Positions 53,776 to 61,900 of a stretch of 64,000 nucleotides of DNA are shown piece after piece. Location: NCBI RefSeq assembly GCF_002959775.1, contig NZ_PPCX01000015.1, positions 37,567 through 101,566 of the forward strand. The letters run 5' to 3'. The translations under genes were made by a program, and so were the position numbers. How positions within the stretch are numbered: position 1 is the stretch's first letter; the number at the start of each line of letters is the position of its first letter. The DNA comes from Veillonella rogosae JCM 15642. GTDB lineage: Bacteria > Bacillota > Negativicutes > Veillonellales > Veillonellaceae. Under the pieces are notes generated by a model. That model did no database searches, had not been told where the DNA came from, and worked only from the letters and a program-made list of their open reading frames with translations.

Positions 53776-55676
53776 TAGTCCATAGCCCTCACTTTGGATT
53801 CAATAAAATCTATTTCATCTTGTGAAAGATTATATTTCTTGTACAACTGTTGATCTATATCTTCAATGGACTCAGACCAATCAATATCTGAACTAGGTGT
53901 AAAATCTTGAATTGGAACTTTACGCCATGTCTCTTTAGTATTATCTTGTGTAATTTTTAAAATTCCTAACATCGCACGTGAAAATTTACCTTTAATATAC
54001 TTTAAACAAGCTTTAGCTTCAAATTCTGTTATAAAAGCCCCAATAGCAATAAATGTTTCTGTATACCCAATCAGAGGTTCCCCGATTAAAGGTTCCCCAA
54101 TTAGGGGCGTAGATAAAACTTCACCTATGGCACCACTACCATTCGCCTTAGGTATAATTATCTTATACTTCTCTAAATTAATAGGATTATTTATATAGTC
54201 TTTACGGAACCATTTATATACTCGTTCATTATCAAATCTACCTAATATCTTAATATATTCATTACCATCATTAGGTATATGATTATAAAATAGCTCTCGT
54301 AATTTTATAAACGCATTGGAGGCCAAACGTCTATCTGAAACTCGTTTCATAGCATCAGGATAATCATTATAAATTAAATCTGAATACCTATATGCGCCAC
54401 GATTCGTTACAATTTCAGCTAATGATAGTTCTGACGCTACATTAACCTTCTTCATAATAGAATTTAACTCTTCAAACGATGTAAATGTTTCTATTGCACC
54501 ATAATCTTTATGTTTATCAAATATGGTTATGGCTATTCCACCTTTTATATCTGTATTAGGAAATACCTTATCACTATTTTGTTCATAATAAGGAACTTTA
54601 ACATGTGGATTTTTAAGAATCTCTCTATTCCATTTTTTAGGTGTCCCTCCTGCATTAAATAAAAATCTTGCAGGAGTAATTAAACAAGCTTTCTCCCCCA
54701 CTTCAATTGCAGAATCAATAAATTTATGATAAATGGGCATATCTTTTGTACTTGTACCTTGTGCCTCTTCTTGATACGGCGGATTCCCAATTACAACATC
54801 AAATTTCATAATTTCATCTCCCTTGGAAATTGCATCCATAGATACTAACACTTTATTTTGCCAATCCTTGACTAATGTAAACTTATCCCCCTTCTCCTCT
54901 TGATTGTTTACTTCATCAAATAAATTAAGCTGAACACTTTCCGTTAAGTTATCCGAATATGGAGTTTGTTTAGTTAAACCATTCATTTGGAATATATTAT
55001 AAGAGATAATAGTTGCTATTTGTTTAATTACCTTCATAGTTGGTAATTTACCAAATTTATAATCATAATGTTCACAGAATGATAATAATAGGTTTTCACG
55101 AGCTAATAGTAATGAATCACCTTGCAACTCATAGCCATAACTTGATTCATAAGCTATTTTAGACCATTTAATAAACTCTTTCTCCGTAGTTCCTTCTTCC
55201 GCTATTCTTTGCAATTTCCGGTCTAAAAAACCAGCACGCTTATCAACAGGAATAATATCACCAGAAACAGAATCATAACGAGTTACAATATATGGTGACT
55301 CACCGCAGGCAAGCTCTAACCAACGTAAAGCAATAAAGCTTTCAAAAGAAATATCCCCGATTTCATTCATTACAATAGATACCTGCTTATCAACAAGCCA
55401 AGGTGGGGTAAATACTTCACCACGTTTACGAGTACGTAATTCTTGATTTCGTTTATTCTTTTCAACACGTGGTTGAATAATGGAATCATAAGAACCTATA
55501 ATTAGATTTTTTTTAATAGGCTGGTCAGCACAAAAAGGCTTCCCCATACCTTCATAAGAAGGAGAAGCCCATACAATATTTTTATTTGTTGTTCGATCTT
55601 TTAGTAAAATTGTCAACAGCGTTCCAGAATCATTAGCAATCCCTTCTTCACTAATATCCACTGTTAATAATTGCAT
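53775..55676 (-). CDS. Eco57I-type N6-adenine DNA methyltransferase
   Basis: 633 residues. Motif X-like GEVFTPPWLVDKQV (about 88-101), motif I region WLELACGESPYIVTRYD, catalytic motif IV DVVIGNPPYQEE (near 298), then ACLITPARFLFNAGGTP. The target-recognition part ends with QDFTPSSDIDWSESIEDID, the usual end of this class. It protects host DNA from the co-encoded helicase-nuclease. A 15-bp triplicated segment codes for PLIGE repeats near residue 530. Confidence 0.88.
   Translation of the reverse strand: MQLLTVDISEEGIANDSGTLLTILLKDRTTNKNIVWASPSYEGMGKPFCADQPIKKNLIIGSYDSIIQPRVEKNKRNQELRTRKRGEVFTPPWLVDKQVSIVMNEIGDISFESFIALRWLELACGESPYIVTRYDSVSGDIIPVDKRAGFLDRKLQRIAEEGTTEKEFIKWSKIAYESSYGYELQGDSLLLARENLLLSFCEHYDYKFGKLPTMKVIKQIATIISYNIFQMNGLTKQTPYSDNLTESVQLNLFDEVNNQEEKGDKFTLVKDWQNKVLVSMDAISKGDEIMKFDVVIGNPPYQEEAQGTSTKDMPIYHKFIDSAIEVGEKACLITPARFLFNAGGTPKKWNREILKNPHVKVPYYEQNSDKVFPNTDIKGGIAITIFDKHKDYGAIETFTSFEELNSIMKKVNVASELSLAEIVTNRGAYRYSDLIYNDYPDAMKRVSDRRLASNAFIKLRELFYNHIPNDGNEYIKILGRFDNERVYKWFRKDYINNPINLEKYKIIIPKANGSGAIGEVLSTPLIGEPLIGEPLIGYTETFIAIGAFITEFEAKACLKYIKGKFSRAMLGILKITQDNTKETWRKVPIQDFTPSSDIDWSESIEDIDQQLYKKYNLSQDEIDFIESKVRAMD
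54065..54108. repeat. Three 15-bp tandem repeats in the methyltransferase gene
   Basis: Units like CCCCGATTAAAGGTT encode PLIGE-PLIGE-PLIGY in the specificity region. In-frame copy change could adjust target recognition or spacing. Confidence 0.85.
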
Positions 55677-55830
55677 ATAAGCCTCATTTCAAATTAATAA
55701 TACATTTGTAATCATTATATAATTATTCATCTAAATTTTAAAGTACACCCTACTTTATAGAATTATAATGCACTAAATAAGTAATAATAATCATCACATA
55801 CAACATCATATGTATTATATAAATAAAATA

Positions 55831-55869
55831 CCACATCATATGAGACAAAAACACCTCGATATGATGTGG
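55831..55869. terminator. Hairpin in the gap between Bro-N and methyltransferase genes
   Basis: The 369 bp from 55677 to 56045 contain no gene. The perfect arms CCACATCATAT / ATATGATGTGG are the only structure. It lies downstream of the Bro-N gene and upstream of the methyltransferase; the T-rich run is on the plus-strand side, so its direction is uncertain. Confidence 0.5.
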
Positions 55870-56045
55870 CATTGATTTTTTACAATCTACTCTATCAATA
55901 TATATTAAATGTAATACTACTTTTCGGATTCTTCAATTTCGGAAATCCATATTGCTCTAAAGCATATAAAACATTTTGAATAGATATTTTCAAATTACCT
56001 TTAGATACCCTACAATTACGTTTTCATTTCATTCGTTCAAGTCGT

Positions 56046-56888
56046 TCATCTATCAGGTTTCACCACGTCAGTAATTAATCGTCCTAAATCAATAGCATTT
56101 TTAGATGTAATAACAGGTTTACCTGTTCTAGATTCAATAGATTTACGCGCATCACCAGCGATAGAACCGCCATCTTGAGCAACCTGTTTATTTTCCTCTA
56201 ATCCTTGTGGATTTTTAGCTTCTGCAATATCTTTAGTTGCTGTTTCTGCCAACATATTTAAAATAAGCTCCGTAGTAGACATATTATCTCTCAGGTTTTC
56301 CTTTTTAAGGCCTTTAAAATCCTTATACTCTCGAGTAGTCATTCCGGACCAAGCTTTTGAAATTTCATTGGTTAAGATAGCATATTCATTGCTACCCTTA
56401 ACACCATGATCTTGCCATGTATCTGTAAGTTCTTTACGCACTTGAATAGCCTGTAATCGTTGGTTAATCCATTCTCGGCTATATCCCTTACGAGCATATG
56501 ATTCTAAAGCTCTATCAATCGTGAGTTCCGGATCAATGATTTCATCAATACGTTCTTTACCAACCTCTGCTAACCACATTTTAAAAGGTTCTGCCTTAGG
56601 CGATGGAACAGATTGTATGATACGAAAAATACCTTGCATATCAGCTACATCAGTCTTATATGACTTACCATCTGTCGACTTAAGTTTCAGTTGTCGACAA
56701 AATGTCGACAACTCACTTCGTTCTTCTTCTGACATACGTTTTTTCACTCGATACCAATAATCACGTGGATTATTGCTTTCAGTCAGAGAACCTATAACAT
56801 CGACTACACTAAAATACCACTCCTCTCTTTCGTTATCCCAAACCGAACGAATTTGACTACCTTCAAACATCTTTATATCATCACTCAT
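56046..56888 (-). CDS. Bro-N domain protein (DinD/antirepressor-like)
   Basis: 280 residues from the ATG at 56888 (SD GAGGAGG). Bro-N domain at residues 6-110: IRSVWDNEREEWYFSVVDVIGSL (first 15 most conserved), NNPRDYWYRVKKRM, FRIIQSVPSPKAEPFKMWLA. The second half resembles DinD-type proteins (WINQRLQAIQVRKELTDTWQ, NEYAILTNEISKAWSGMTTREYKD). Bro-N proteins bind DNA and occur in phages and beside restriction genes. It may regulate or report damage in this island; no direct evidence. Confidence 0.85.
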   Translation of the reverse strand: MSDDIKMFEGSQIRSVWDNEREEWYFSVVDVIGSLTESNNPRDYWYRVKKRMSEEERSELSTFCRQLKLKSTDGKSYKTDVADMQGIFRIIQSVPSPKAEPFKMWLAEVGKERIDEIIDPELTIDRALESYARKGYSREWINQRLQAIQVRKELTDTWQDHGVKGSNEYAILTNEISKAWSGMTTREYKDFKGLKKENLRDNMSTTELILNMLAETATKDIAEAKNPQGLEENKQVAQDGGSIAGDARKSIESRTGKPVITSKNAIDLGRLITDVVKPDR

Positions 56889-57017
56889 ACATCTTCCTCC
56901 TCTCTTTAAATACAAATATATGTTCTATATTATTATCTATAGTATACGACTTTTACCATAAGAAATAAAGATATTTTCTAAAAATATATAGTTTGTTATA
57001 ACCTTTACCACACACAA

Positions 57018-57060
57018 AAAGCCCTCTATCGTAAGGCATATACCTTGCAACAGAGAGCCT
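57018..57060. terminator. Terminator of the exported protein gene at 57134
   Basis: On the minus strand AGGCTCTCTGTTGCAAGG pairs with CCTTACGATAGAGGGCT and is followed by TTTTT. Confidence 0.85.
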
Positions 57061-57133
57061 ATAGTTACATGAAAAGCTAACCTATTGTGCGAGTTACTTC
57101 ACAGGGTATTTTTAGCTTTCCTTACATTGTCTA

Positions 57134-58471
57134 TTATTTCGTATTCTTAATATCAACCGTCGCCATATCGTTTGGCATCTTAGCCCCAAGCCCACTTTGG
57201 AATGTGTTATAGTAGTCCTTATTGTTATTAGTATCTATATATTGCACAATATCTCGCAAATCTTTTTCGACCAAAGAGCTAGTATTATAGGTCATAATAA
57301 AGTGATTGTATACGTATTGTTTATCATGTGATATTAACATATATATTGTTGTTTTAGGACGCTTAATTTGCATATATACGGATGGCATGGCATCATTCCA
57401 AACGGTAGCAAATTGGATCGGTTGTCGTTTCGAGTACTTGTCATTTAAGATAATACTGCGTACGGCTTTCGGGAAAATCTTCTCTGGATGTTGTATATCT
57501 TCATCCTCAACAGGCATCACCATGATACCTTCTCTATACTGATCGCTATCGTATACATACATATACGAATTATTTTTATCCTCCCGAATCATTTTACTTG
57601 TTTTTAGCGTTAAGAATGTAAAATCATTAATTTTTAAAGCTTTACTTTTTGAAAGAATATCCTTCGCTGGTTCAATGGATGGTAATACATAATTTACCAA
57701 CGGTGACATTATCATATCTTGAGCCTTATCAACACCTTGTGCTTTTAACACACTAAACTGTTTTCTAGGCATAAAATTATAACCCACATGATACGAAATT
57801 GTCGGTGTATTTTTCATCGTAAAATTAAGGCTTCCTACCATTGGTACATCCTTAGCATACGTTACATCCCATGTTGCTTTTTCAACCGTAGGATACGTAA
57901 ATTTACCAGCATATAATGAATGATCATCACCACGAAATACGCCGGCTGTTTTCTCTGCAATAGCTTTCATATCATCAATAGTCAGCTTGCTATAAGGAAT
58001 CTTACTATCTTCCCAATTATTTCCTGCTGGTTGATGACGCAACTCATAACCAATTACGCCATTAGGGCTCATAATCATTGCATTTCTGAAAATAGATGTA
58101 CCATCTTCAATTTTTTCAGTATTGCCATATCGACTCGAGTAGGGCATAGTGAATTTTATATTGGCCCCATCCTCTTTCAAAATAAATACAGATGAAGAAA
58201 AATCCAATGCATGGTTCAACTCACGATTAGAATAAATGACATCATTTAAATCTAATTCACCATTACCTACTACTTGTTTTGGCATATATGTTTTTATATC
58301 CGTTTCAACATTCCGTTCCATCTGCCGTGCATCTGCATCAGTCTTACGATAGTTCTGATACGAATCCTTAGATACCGTCGGATCTGCACCTGGTATATTA
58401 ATATCAATTGCTTGGCTACCTAATGTCACAAAACTAAAACATAGTGCAGCCATTAACGCACGTTTCATCAT
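57134..58471 (-). CDS. Exported protein of the lineage-specific family (member 3)
   Basis: 445 residues; signal peptide (KRALMAALCFSFVTLGSQA). Mature start IDINIPGADPTVSKDSY as in the protein at 41919. Then IKFTMPYSSRYG, NYVLPSIEPAKDIL and WNDAMPSVYMQIKRPK (Ala and Ser replace Gly in the WNDG-x-PG motif). Function unknown. No toxin cassette adjoins this copy. Start could be either of two adjacent ATGs (58471 or 58468). Confidence 0.72.
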   Translation of the reverse strand: MMKRALMAALCFSFVTLGSQAIDINIPGADPTVSKDSYQNYRKTDADARQMERNVETDIKTYMPKQVVGNGELDLNDVIYSNRELNHALDFSSSVFILKEDGANIKFTMPYSSRYGNTEKIEDGTSIFRNAMIMSPNGVIGYELRHQPAGNNWEDSKIPYSKLTIDDMKAIAEKTAGVFRGDDHSLYAGKFTYPTVEKATWDVTYAKDVPMVGSLNFTMKNTPTISYHVGYNFMPRKQFSVLKAQGVDKAQDMIMSPLVNYVLPSIEPAKDILSKSKALKINDFTFLTLKTSKMIREDKNNSYMYVYDSDQYREGIMVMPVEDEDIQHPEKIFPKAVRSIILNDKYSKRQPIQFATVWNDAMPSVYMQIKRPKTTIYMLISHDKQYVYNHFIMTYNTSSLVEKDLRDIVQYIDTNNNKDYYNTFQSGLGAKMPNDMATVDIKNTK

Positions 58472-58582
58472 AAACTCTCATCCTTTCACATAATGTCTCC
58501 CCAATATTATATATATAGAATATCATATTTCATTTGACTCATAGTAGTATAATATAAATATAGGAACAAGGAGGTAATTACT

Positions 58583-58819
58583 ATGAAATTTACAAAACGT
58601 ATACTCATCATGACTGCTTTAGCCGTAACCGCTGTTGTATCTACTGGATTTGCTTACGATTATGTATGCAATAACTCTCAGTACAATTGCAACACTAACA
58701 CACAATACAACTCCGATAACAATACGAACAATACTAACTATGCAACATCCAACAATAACAACCAAAATTATTGTGGTCCAAACTCAAATTTTAGAGGATG
58801 CGGCGGATATAGAAGATAA
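58583..58819 (+). CDS. Small exported Asn/Cys-rich peptide
   Basis: 78 residues. Signal peptide (RILIMTALAVTAVVSTGFA), then about 53 residues dominated by Asn, Thr, Tyr, Ser and Gln, with four cysteines (VCNNSQYNC, YCGP, RGCGG). A good SD (AAGGAGG) and its own terminator support it. No homologue recognised; it might be a small envelope or secreted peptide with two disulfides. Confidence 0.7.
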   Translation: MKFTKRILIMTALAVTAVVSTGFAYDYVCNNSQYNCNTNTQYNSDNNTNNTNYATSNNNNQNYCGPNSNFRGCGGYRR

Positions 58820-58834
58820 TTTAGTAAGTATACT

Positions 58835-58870
58835 AAAAGCCTATAGTACTAAACATGTACTATAGGCTTT
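58835..58870 (+). terminator. Terminator of the Asn-rich peptide gene
   Basis: AAAAGCCTATAGTAC, short loop, GTACTATAGGCTTTT. Confidence 0.9.
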
Positions 58871-58941
58871 TGTCGTATATTACAAGAACACTATTTAATT
58901 CATCAAAATACAGTTAGGCTCAATATGGCAACATGCATTTA

Positions 58942-59583
58942 TCAGGAGTTCATTCTGTTAAAGTATTCAATGGCCTTTGGTGTAAAACCAATATAGGTAT
59001 TACCGGCTGCATATGGTCCTAATTCATATGGTTGGTAAACTAGATCAATGTTCCCCTTACCGCGTAAGCAATAGTTATCGGTTACATATTTTACACTCCA
59101 TCCACTTGGAATATAGCTCTTTGTGTGATTACCTGTATAATAGCTTAATACATGGGCTCGTAAGCCATTATCTAATTGTGCTGCATTCGCTATTTTTACA
59201 TAGTTATATAATGGGATGCGTTGACCTGTTACTTTATTATATACAAGACCTCTTGTATTATACATACCATGAGCAGCTCCGGCGTAGTAATAATAGGTCG
59301 TTAGTAGGATTGAAACAACTTGACTATCCTCATAGGTAACCTTATAGTTTTGAGAAACTTGATAAATATGTTGGTTGTAATACATATCCTTTGCTTTGAG
59401 TACATAATTGGCAATATCGGTATTAATGACTCTTTGAGCATAAGCATGGTCTGTATAAACTAAAGGATACTTTAAATCTAAATTTGCGTCTGATTGACTA
59501 CCTGTAACAACAGTTGCATACGTTGGTACAGTTAACATAACACCTAACATAGAGGTCATACATAGCTTTTTAAAGATTCCCAT
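58942..59583 (-). CDS. Exported DUF3298 (RsiV-like) domain protein
   Basis: 213 residues; signal peptide (MGIFKKLCMTSMLGVMLTVP...YA). YYYYAGAAHGMYNTRGLVYN (residues 97-116) matches the DUF3298 hallmark AHG...N, followed by KVTGQRIPLYNYV, and the end has YQPYELGPYAAGNTYIGFTP. This domain occurs in RsiV (lysozyme-binding anti-sigma factor) and in stand-alone periplasmic proteins. There is no transmembrane anchor or sigma partner here, so a sensory role is not supported. SD AAAGGAG. Confidence 0.82.
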   Translation of the reverse strand: MGIFKKLCMTSMLGVMLTVPTYATVVTGSQSDANLDLKYPLVYTDHAYAQRVINTDIANYVLKAKDMYYNQHIYQVSQNYKVTYEDSQVVSILLTTYYYYAGAAHGMYNTRGLVYNKVTGQRIPLYNYVKIANAAQLDNGLRAHVLSYYTGNHTKSYIPSGWSVKYVTDNYCLRGKGNIDLVYQPYELGPYAAGNTYIGFTPKAIEYFNRMNS

Positions 59584-59730
59584 AATACTGTCTCCTTTTA
59601 ACTAACACCTTTAAATAGGTTTATTACTGTGTTAGTTCTACAAGCTACGATAAAACTCCTCTTTTACTATTTCACTTTTCTCATAATTTATTCATTATAT
59701 AAAATAGCCAAAACTATCTACTATTTCACA

Positions 59731-60219
59731 CTAAATGTTAGGAAGAACTCCGCCTAATACAGCAATAATAAGTCCAAGTGCAATCATCCAAATTGATATA
59801 AACCTTAAAACAAAGGAAATATGTGTATAGATTTGTATAGTAAATTGATTATAATCAATAGCATCTTTAATCACCTTATCCCCTACTTTTTTCATAACTA
59901 CATCTAATACAAAGGGATCTTTTGTGATAGATAATTTATAGGTACCTGGACCCGCATCAAAGGTATATAATTCCATTCTAGAGTGAGTAATGCCATTAAC
60001 TCGGGCGCGCATAATAGATAGAAATAAAGGAATTGTACTTCCCGTTTTTTCATCAACTAAGTTAAAACCAAATTCGCCAATAGGCGCCTTTGTAAACATT
60101 TTTCCACTAAGCCATAGGCCATAAGTACCTGCTCGCTCTAACGTAAAAGTGCCTTCTTTATTTACATAGGGCATTTCATAGAGCATCTTGGCGCTACCAA
60201 AGCGAATCGTGTATTTCAT
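59731..60219 (-). CDS. Predicted membrane protein, unknown
   Basis: 162 residues from the ATG at 60219 (the longer start would read through the rplT terminator). The body is beta-rich (YTIRFGSAKMLYEMPYVNKE, GTYGLWLSGKMFTKAPIGEF); one C-terminal helix (SIWMIALGLIIAVLGGVL) anchors it. Family not recognised. It follows rplT after a terminator, so it is transcribed separately or by readthrough. Confidence 0.65.
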   Translation of the reverse strand: MKYTIRFGSAKMLYEMPYVNKEGTFTLERAGTYGLWLSGKMFTKAPIGEFGFNLVDEKTGSTIPLFLSIMRARVNGITHSRMELYTFDAGPGTYKLSITKDPFVLDVVMKKVGDKVIKDAIDYNQFTIQIYTHISFVLRFISIWMIALGLIIAVLGGVLPNI

Positions 60220-60232
60220 ACTTTCACCATAC

Positions 60233-60260
60233 AAAAAAGGACCCTCCAAAGAGAGTCCTT
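60233..60260 (-). terminator. Terminator of infC-rpmI-rplT
   Basis: Minus strand AAGGAC...GTCCTTTTTT, 20 bp past the rplT stop. Confidence 0.8.
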
Positions 60261-60279
60261 AGTCTGTATTGTTATGCTA

Positions 60280-60630
60280 TTAAGCGTTTTTAGCTACTTC
60301 AACAAGTTTAGCGAATGCTGCTGCATCGTTAACTGCCAAGTCAGCCAACATTTTACGGTTAACTTCAACGCCTGCTTTAGCTAGACCAGCGATGAAACGG
60401 CTGTAAGTTGTGCCATTGATGCGAGCCGCTGCGTTGATACGAGCGATCCACAATTGACGGAATTCGCGTTTTTTCGCACGACGGTCACGACGAGCGTAGT
60501 ACAACGCTTTCATTACTGTTTCATTAGCTTTTTTGAACAAACGGGAACGTGTGCCGCGGTAACCTTTAGCTAATTTTAAAATCTTTTTATGACGTGCATG
60601 AGCTGTAACGCCTTTTTTCACTCTTGCCAT
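60280..60630 (-). CDS. rplT: 50S ribosomal protein L20
   Basis: 116 residues, standard length; [20 protein letters not shown] and [15 protein letters not shown] are characteristic. Essential for early 50S assembly. In Firmicutes L20 represses its own operon by binding the leader RNA, and such a leader is present here upstream of infC. SD AGGAGG. Confidence 0.98.
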   Translation of the reverse strand: MARVKKGVTAHARHKKILKLAKGYRGTRSRLFKKANETVMKALYYARRDRRAKKREFRQLWIARINAAARINGTTYSRFIAGLAKAGVEVNRKMLADLAVNDAAAFAKLVEVAKNA

Positions 60631-60676
60631 TGTATATTCCTCCTAAATTACGATGTATCGATCTAATAGTTAACGA

Positions 60677-60874
60677 TTAAGCGTATGGTAAGCATTTAGC
60701 TACGCGTTTGTGGTCAGCTTTTGCAACCAATGTAGCTTTACGCAAATTACGTTTACGAGCTGGAGATTTTTTCTCAAGAATGTGGCTTTTGAAAGCTTTT
60801 GCACGCTTGAATTCACCAGTACCAGTTACTGCGAAACGTTTAGCCGCTGCACGACGAGTTTTAATTTTTGGCAT
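60677..60874 (-). CDS. rpmI: 50S ribosomal protein L35
   Basis: 65 residues; [20 protein letters not shown] and [16 protein letters not shown] are typical of L35. It sits in the conserved infC-rpmI-rplT order, 21 bp after infC. Confidence 0.98.
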   Translation of the reverse strand: MPKIKTRRAAAKRFAVTGTGEFKRAKAFKSHILEKKSPARKRNLRKATLVAKADHKRVAKCLPYA

Positions 60875-60895
60875 AATTATAATCCTCCCAAAACA

Positions 60896-61405
60896 TTATT
60901 TACTTACTAAAATCATGGTCATGTTACGACCTTCTAATTTAGCTGCTTTTTCAATAGACGCTGTTTCTTTGAGTTCTTCAGCGAAACGTGTCAACACTGC
61001 CATGCCTAGTTCTGGATGTGAAAGTTCACGACCGCGGAACATGATAGTTACTTTTACTTTGTTACCTTCACCCAAGAATTTGGATGCGTTTTTCATTTTT
61101 ACGTAAAAGTCATGGTCTTCAATATGTGGACGTAACTTAACTTCTTTTAAAGTTACGATTTTTTGTTTCTTCTTCGCTTCTTTCTCGCGTTTTTGTTGTT
61201 CATAACGATATTTACCATAGTTCATAATGCGAGCTACTGGTGGTTTAGCGTTAGGTGCAATTTCCACAAGATCAAGATGCTTTTCTTCAGCCAATGCCAA
61301 CGCCTCACGGCCAGACATAATGCCGATTTGTTCGTTTTCAGGACCTACGACACGAAGTTCACGAGCACGAATCTCTTCATTAATGCGTGGTGTATCCTTG
61401 CTAAT
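60896..61405 (-). CDS. infC: Translation initiation factor IF-3, AUU start
   Basis: 169 residues if initiated at ATT 61405-61403, read as Met, giving M-SKDTPRINEEIRARELRV, the normal IF-3 N terminus. SD GGAGGTG lies 6 nt upstream. The in-frame ATG at 61444 falls within the leader terminator and would add an unusual 13-residue start. AUU/AUA initiation of infC is the known basis for IF-3 autoregulation. Domains: IF3-N (8-75) and IF3-C (RPHIEDHDFYVKMKNASKFL, KVTIMFRGRELSHPELG). Confidence 0.95.
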   Translation of the reverse strand: MSKDTPRINEEIRARELRVVGPENEQIGIMSGREALALAEEKHLDLVEIAPNAKPPVARIMNYGKYRYEQQKREKEAKKKQKIVTLKEVKLRPHIEDHDFYVKMKNASKFLGEGNKVKVTIMFRGRELSHPELGMAVLTRFAEELKETASIEKAAKLEGRNMTMILVSK

Positions 61406-61564
61406 AGCGTTCACCTCCAAGAGAATAAAAAAAACGGACGGCAAACACCATCCGAATAGAGTTCTCTATATTAACCTCATACTTCTTGGTATTAGGTGAG
61501 TGGCGGATGGCCTCTGCTTCATAAATTACTTAATTATAATAACAAATCGAATGGTGAAAGTCAA
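61406..61564 (-). promoter_or_regulatory. L20-type leader and promoter of infC operon
   Basis: Promoter TTGACT (61564-61559), 17 bp, TATTAT (61541-61536). The leader ends in an intrinsic terminator, CGGATGG/CCGTCCG + T8 (about 61455-61427), before the infC SD. An upstream segment, GGCCATCCGCC (near 61513-61503), can pair with CGGATGG and so form an antiterminator. This matches the logic of the Bacillus L20 leader. Confidence 0.75.
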
Positions 61565-61757
61565 TAAAAAATATTGAGCTTTTAACAATGAATTTACTAT
61601 TACAACTCTTATAGTATAACAGACATTATAAGTTCTGTATATAGGTATACTTACTGACACCTCTCGCTCTTTATGTATACAATATTCTTATAAATTATAC
61701 AGCTAATTCTATAGAAAATACGATACAATAATAGTTATAGAATAATCTATCTTATAT

Positions 61758-61839
61758 AGTGTACTTTATAGAATAGCGTATATTATAGGATAGTGTACTT
61801 TATAGAATAGTATACTTTATAGGATAGTTTAGCTTATAT
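61758..61839. repeat. 17-bp tandem repeats upstream of the SLC13 gene
   Basis: Four units of AGTGTACTTTATAGAAT and variants (61758, 61775, 61792, 61809) plus a degenerate fifth. They lie 60-145 bp before the ATG. The intergenic region (61565-61900) otherwise shows nothing but AT-rich sequence. Confidence 0.85.
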
Positions 61840-61900
61840 AGTTCACCTTATTTATTATTATACAGTAATAGGTATTACACAAATTGAAAGGAGTTTTATT

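Noticed and set aside
61406..61444. ATG at 61444 as the infC start
   Set aside because: It lies in the leader terminator and lacks an SD; the ATT at 61405 has a proper SD and gives a normal IF-3 N terminus.
61758..61839. CRISPR-like array
   Set aside because: The 17-bp units are directly adjacent with no spacers, and no cas genes are nearby. No CRISPR was seen in the window.
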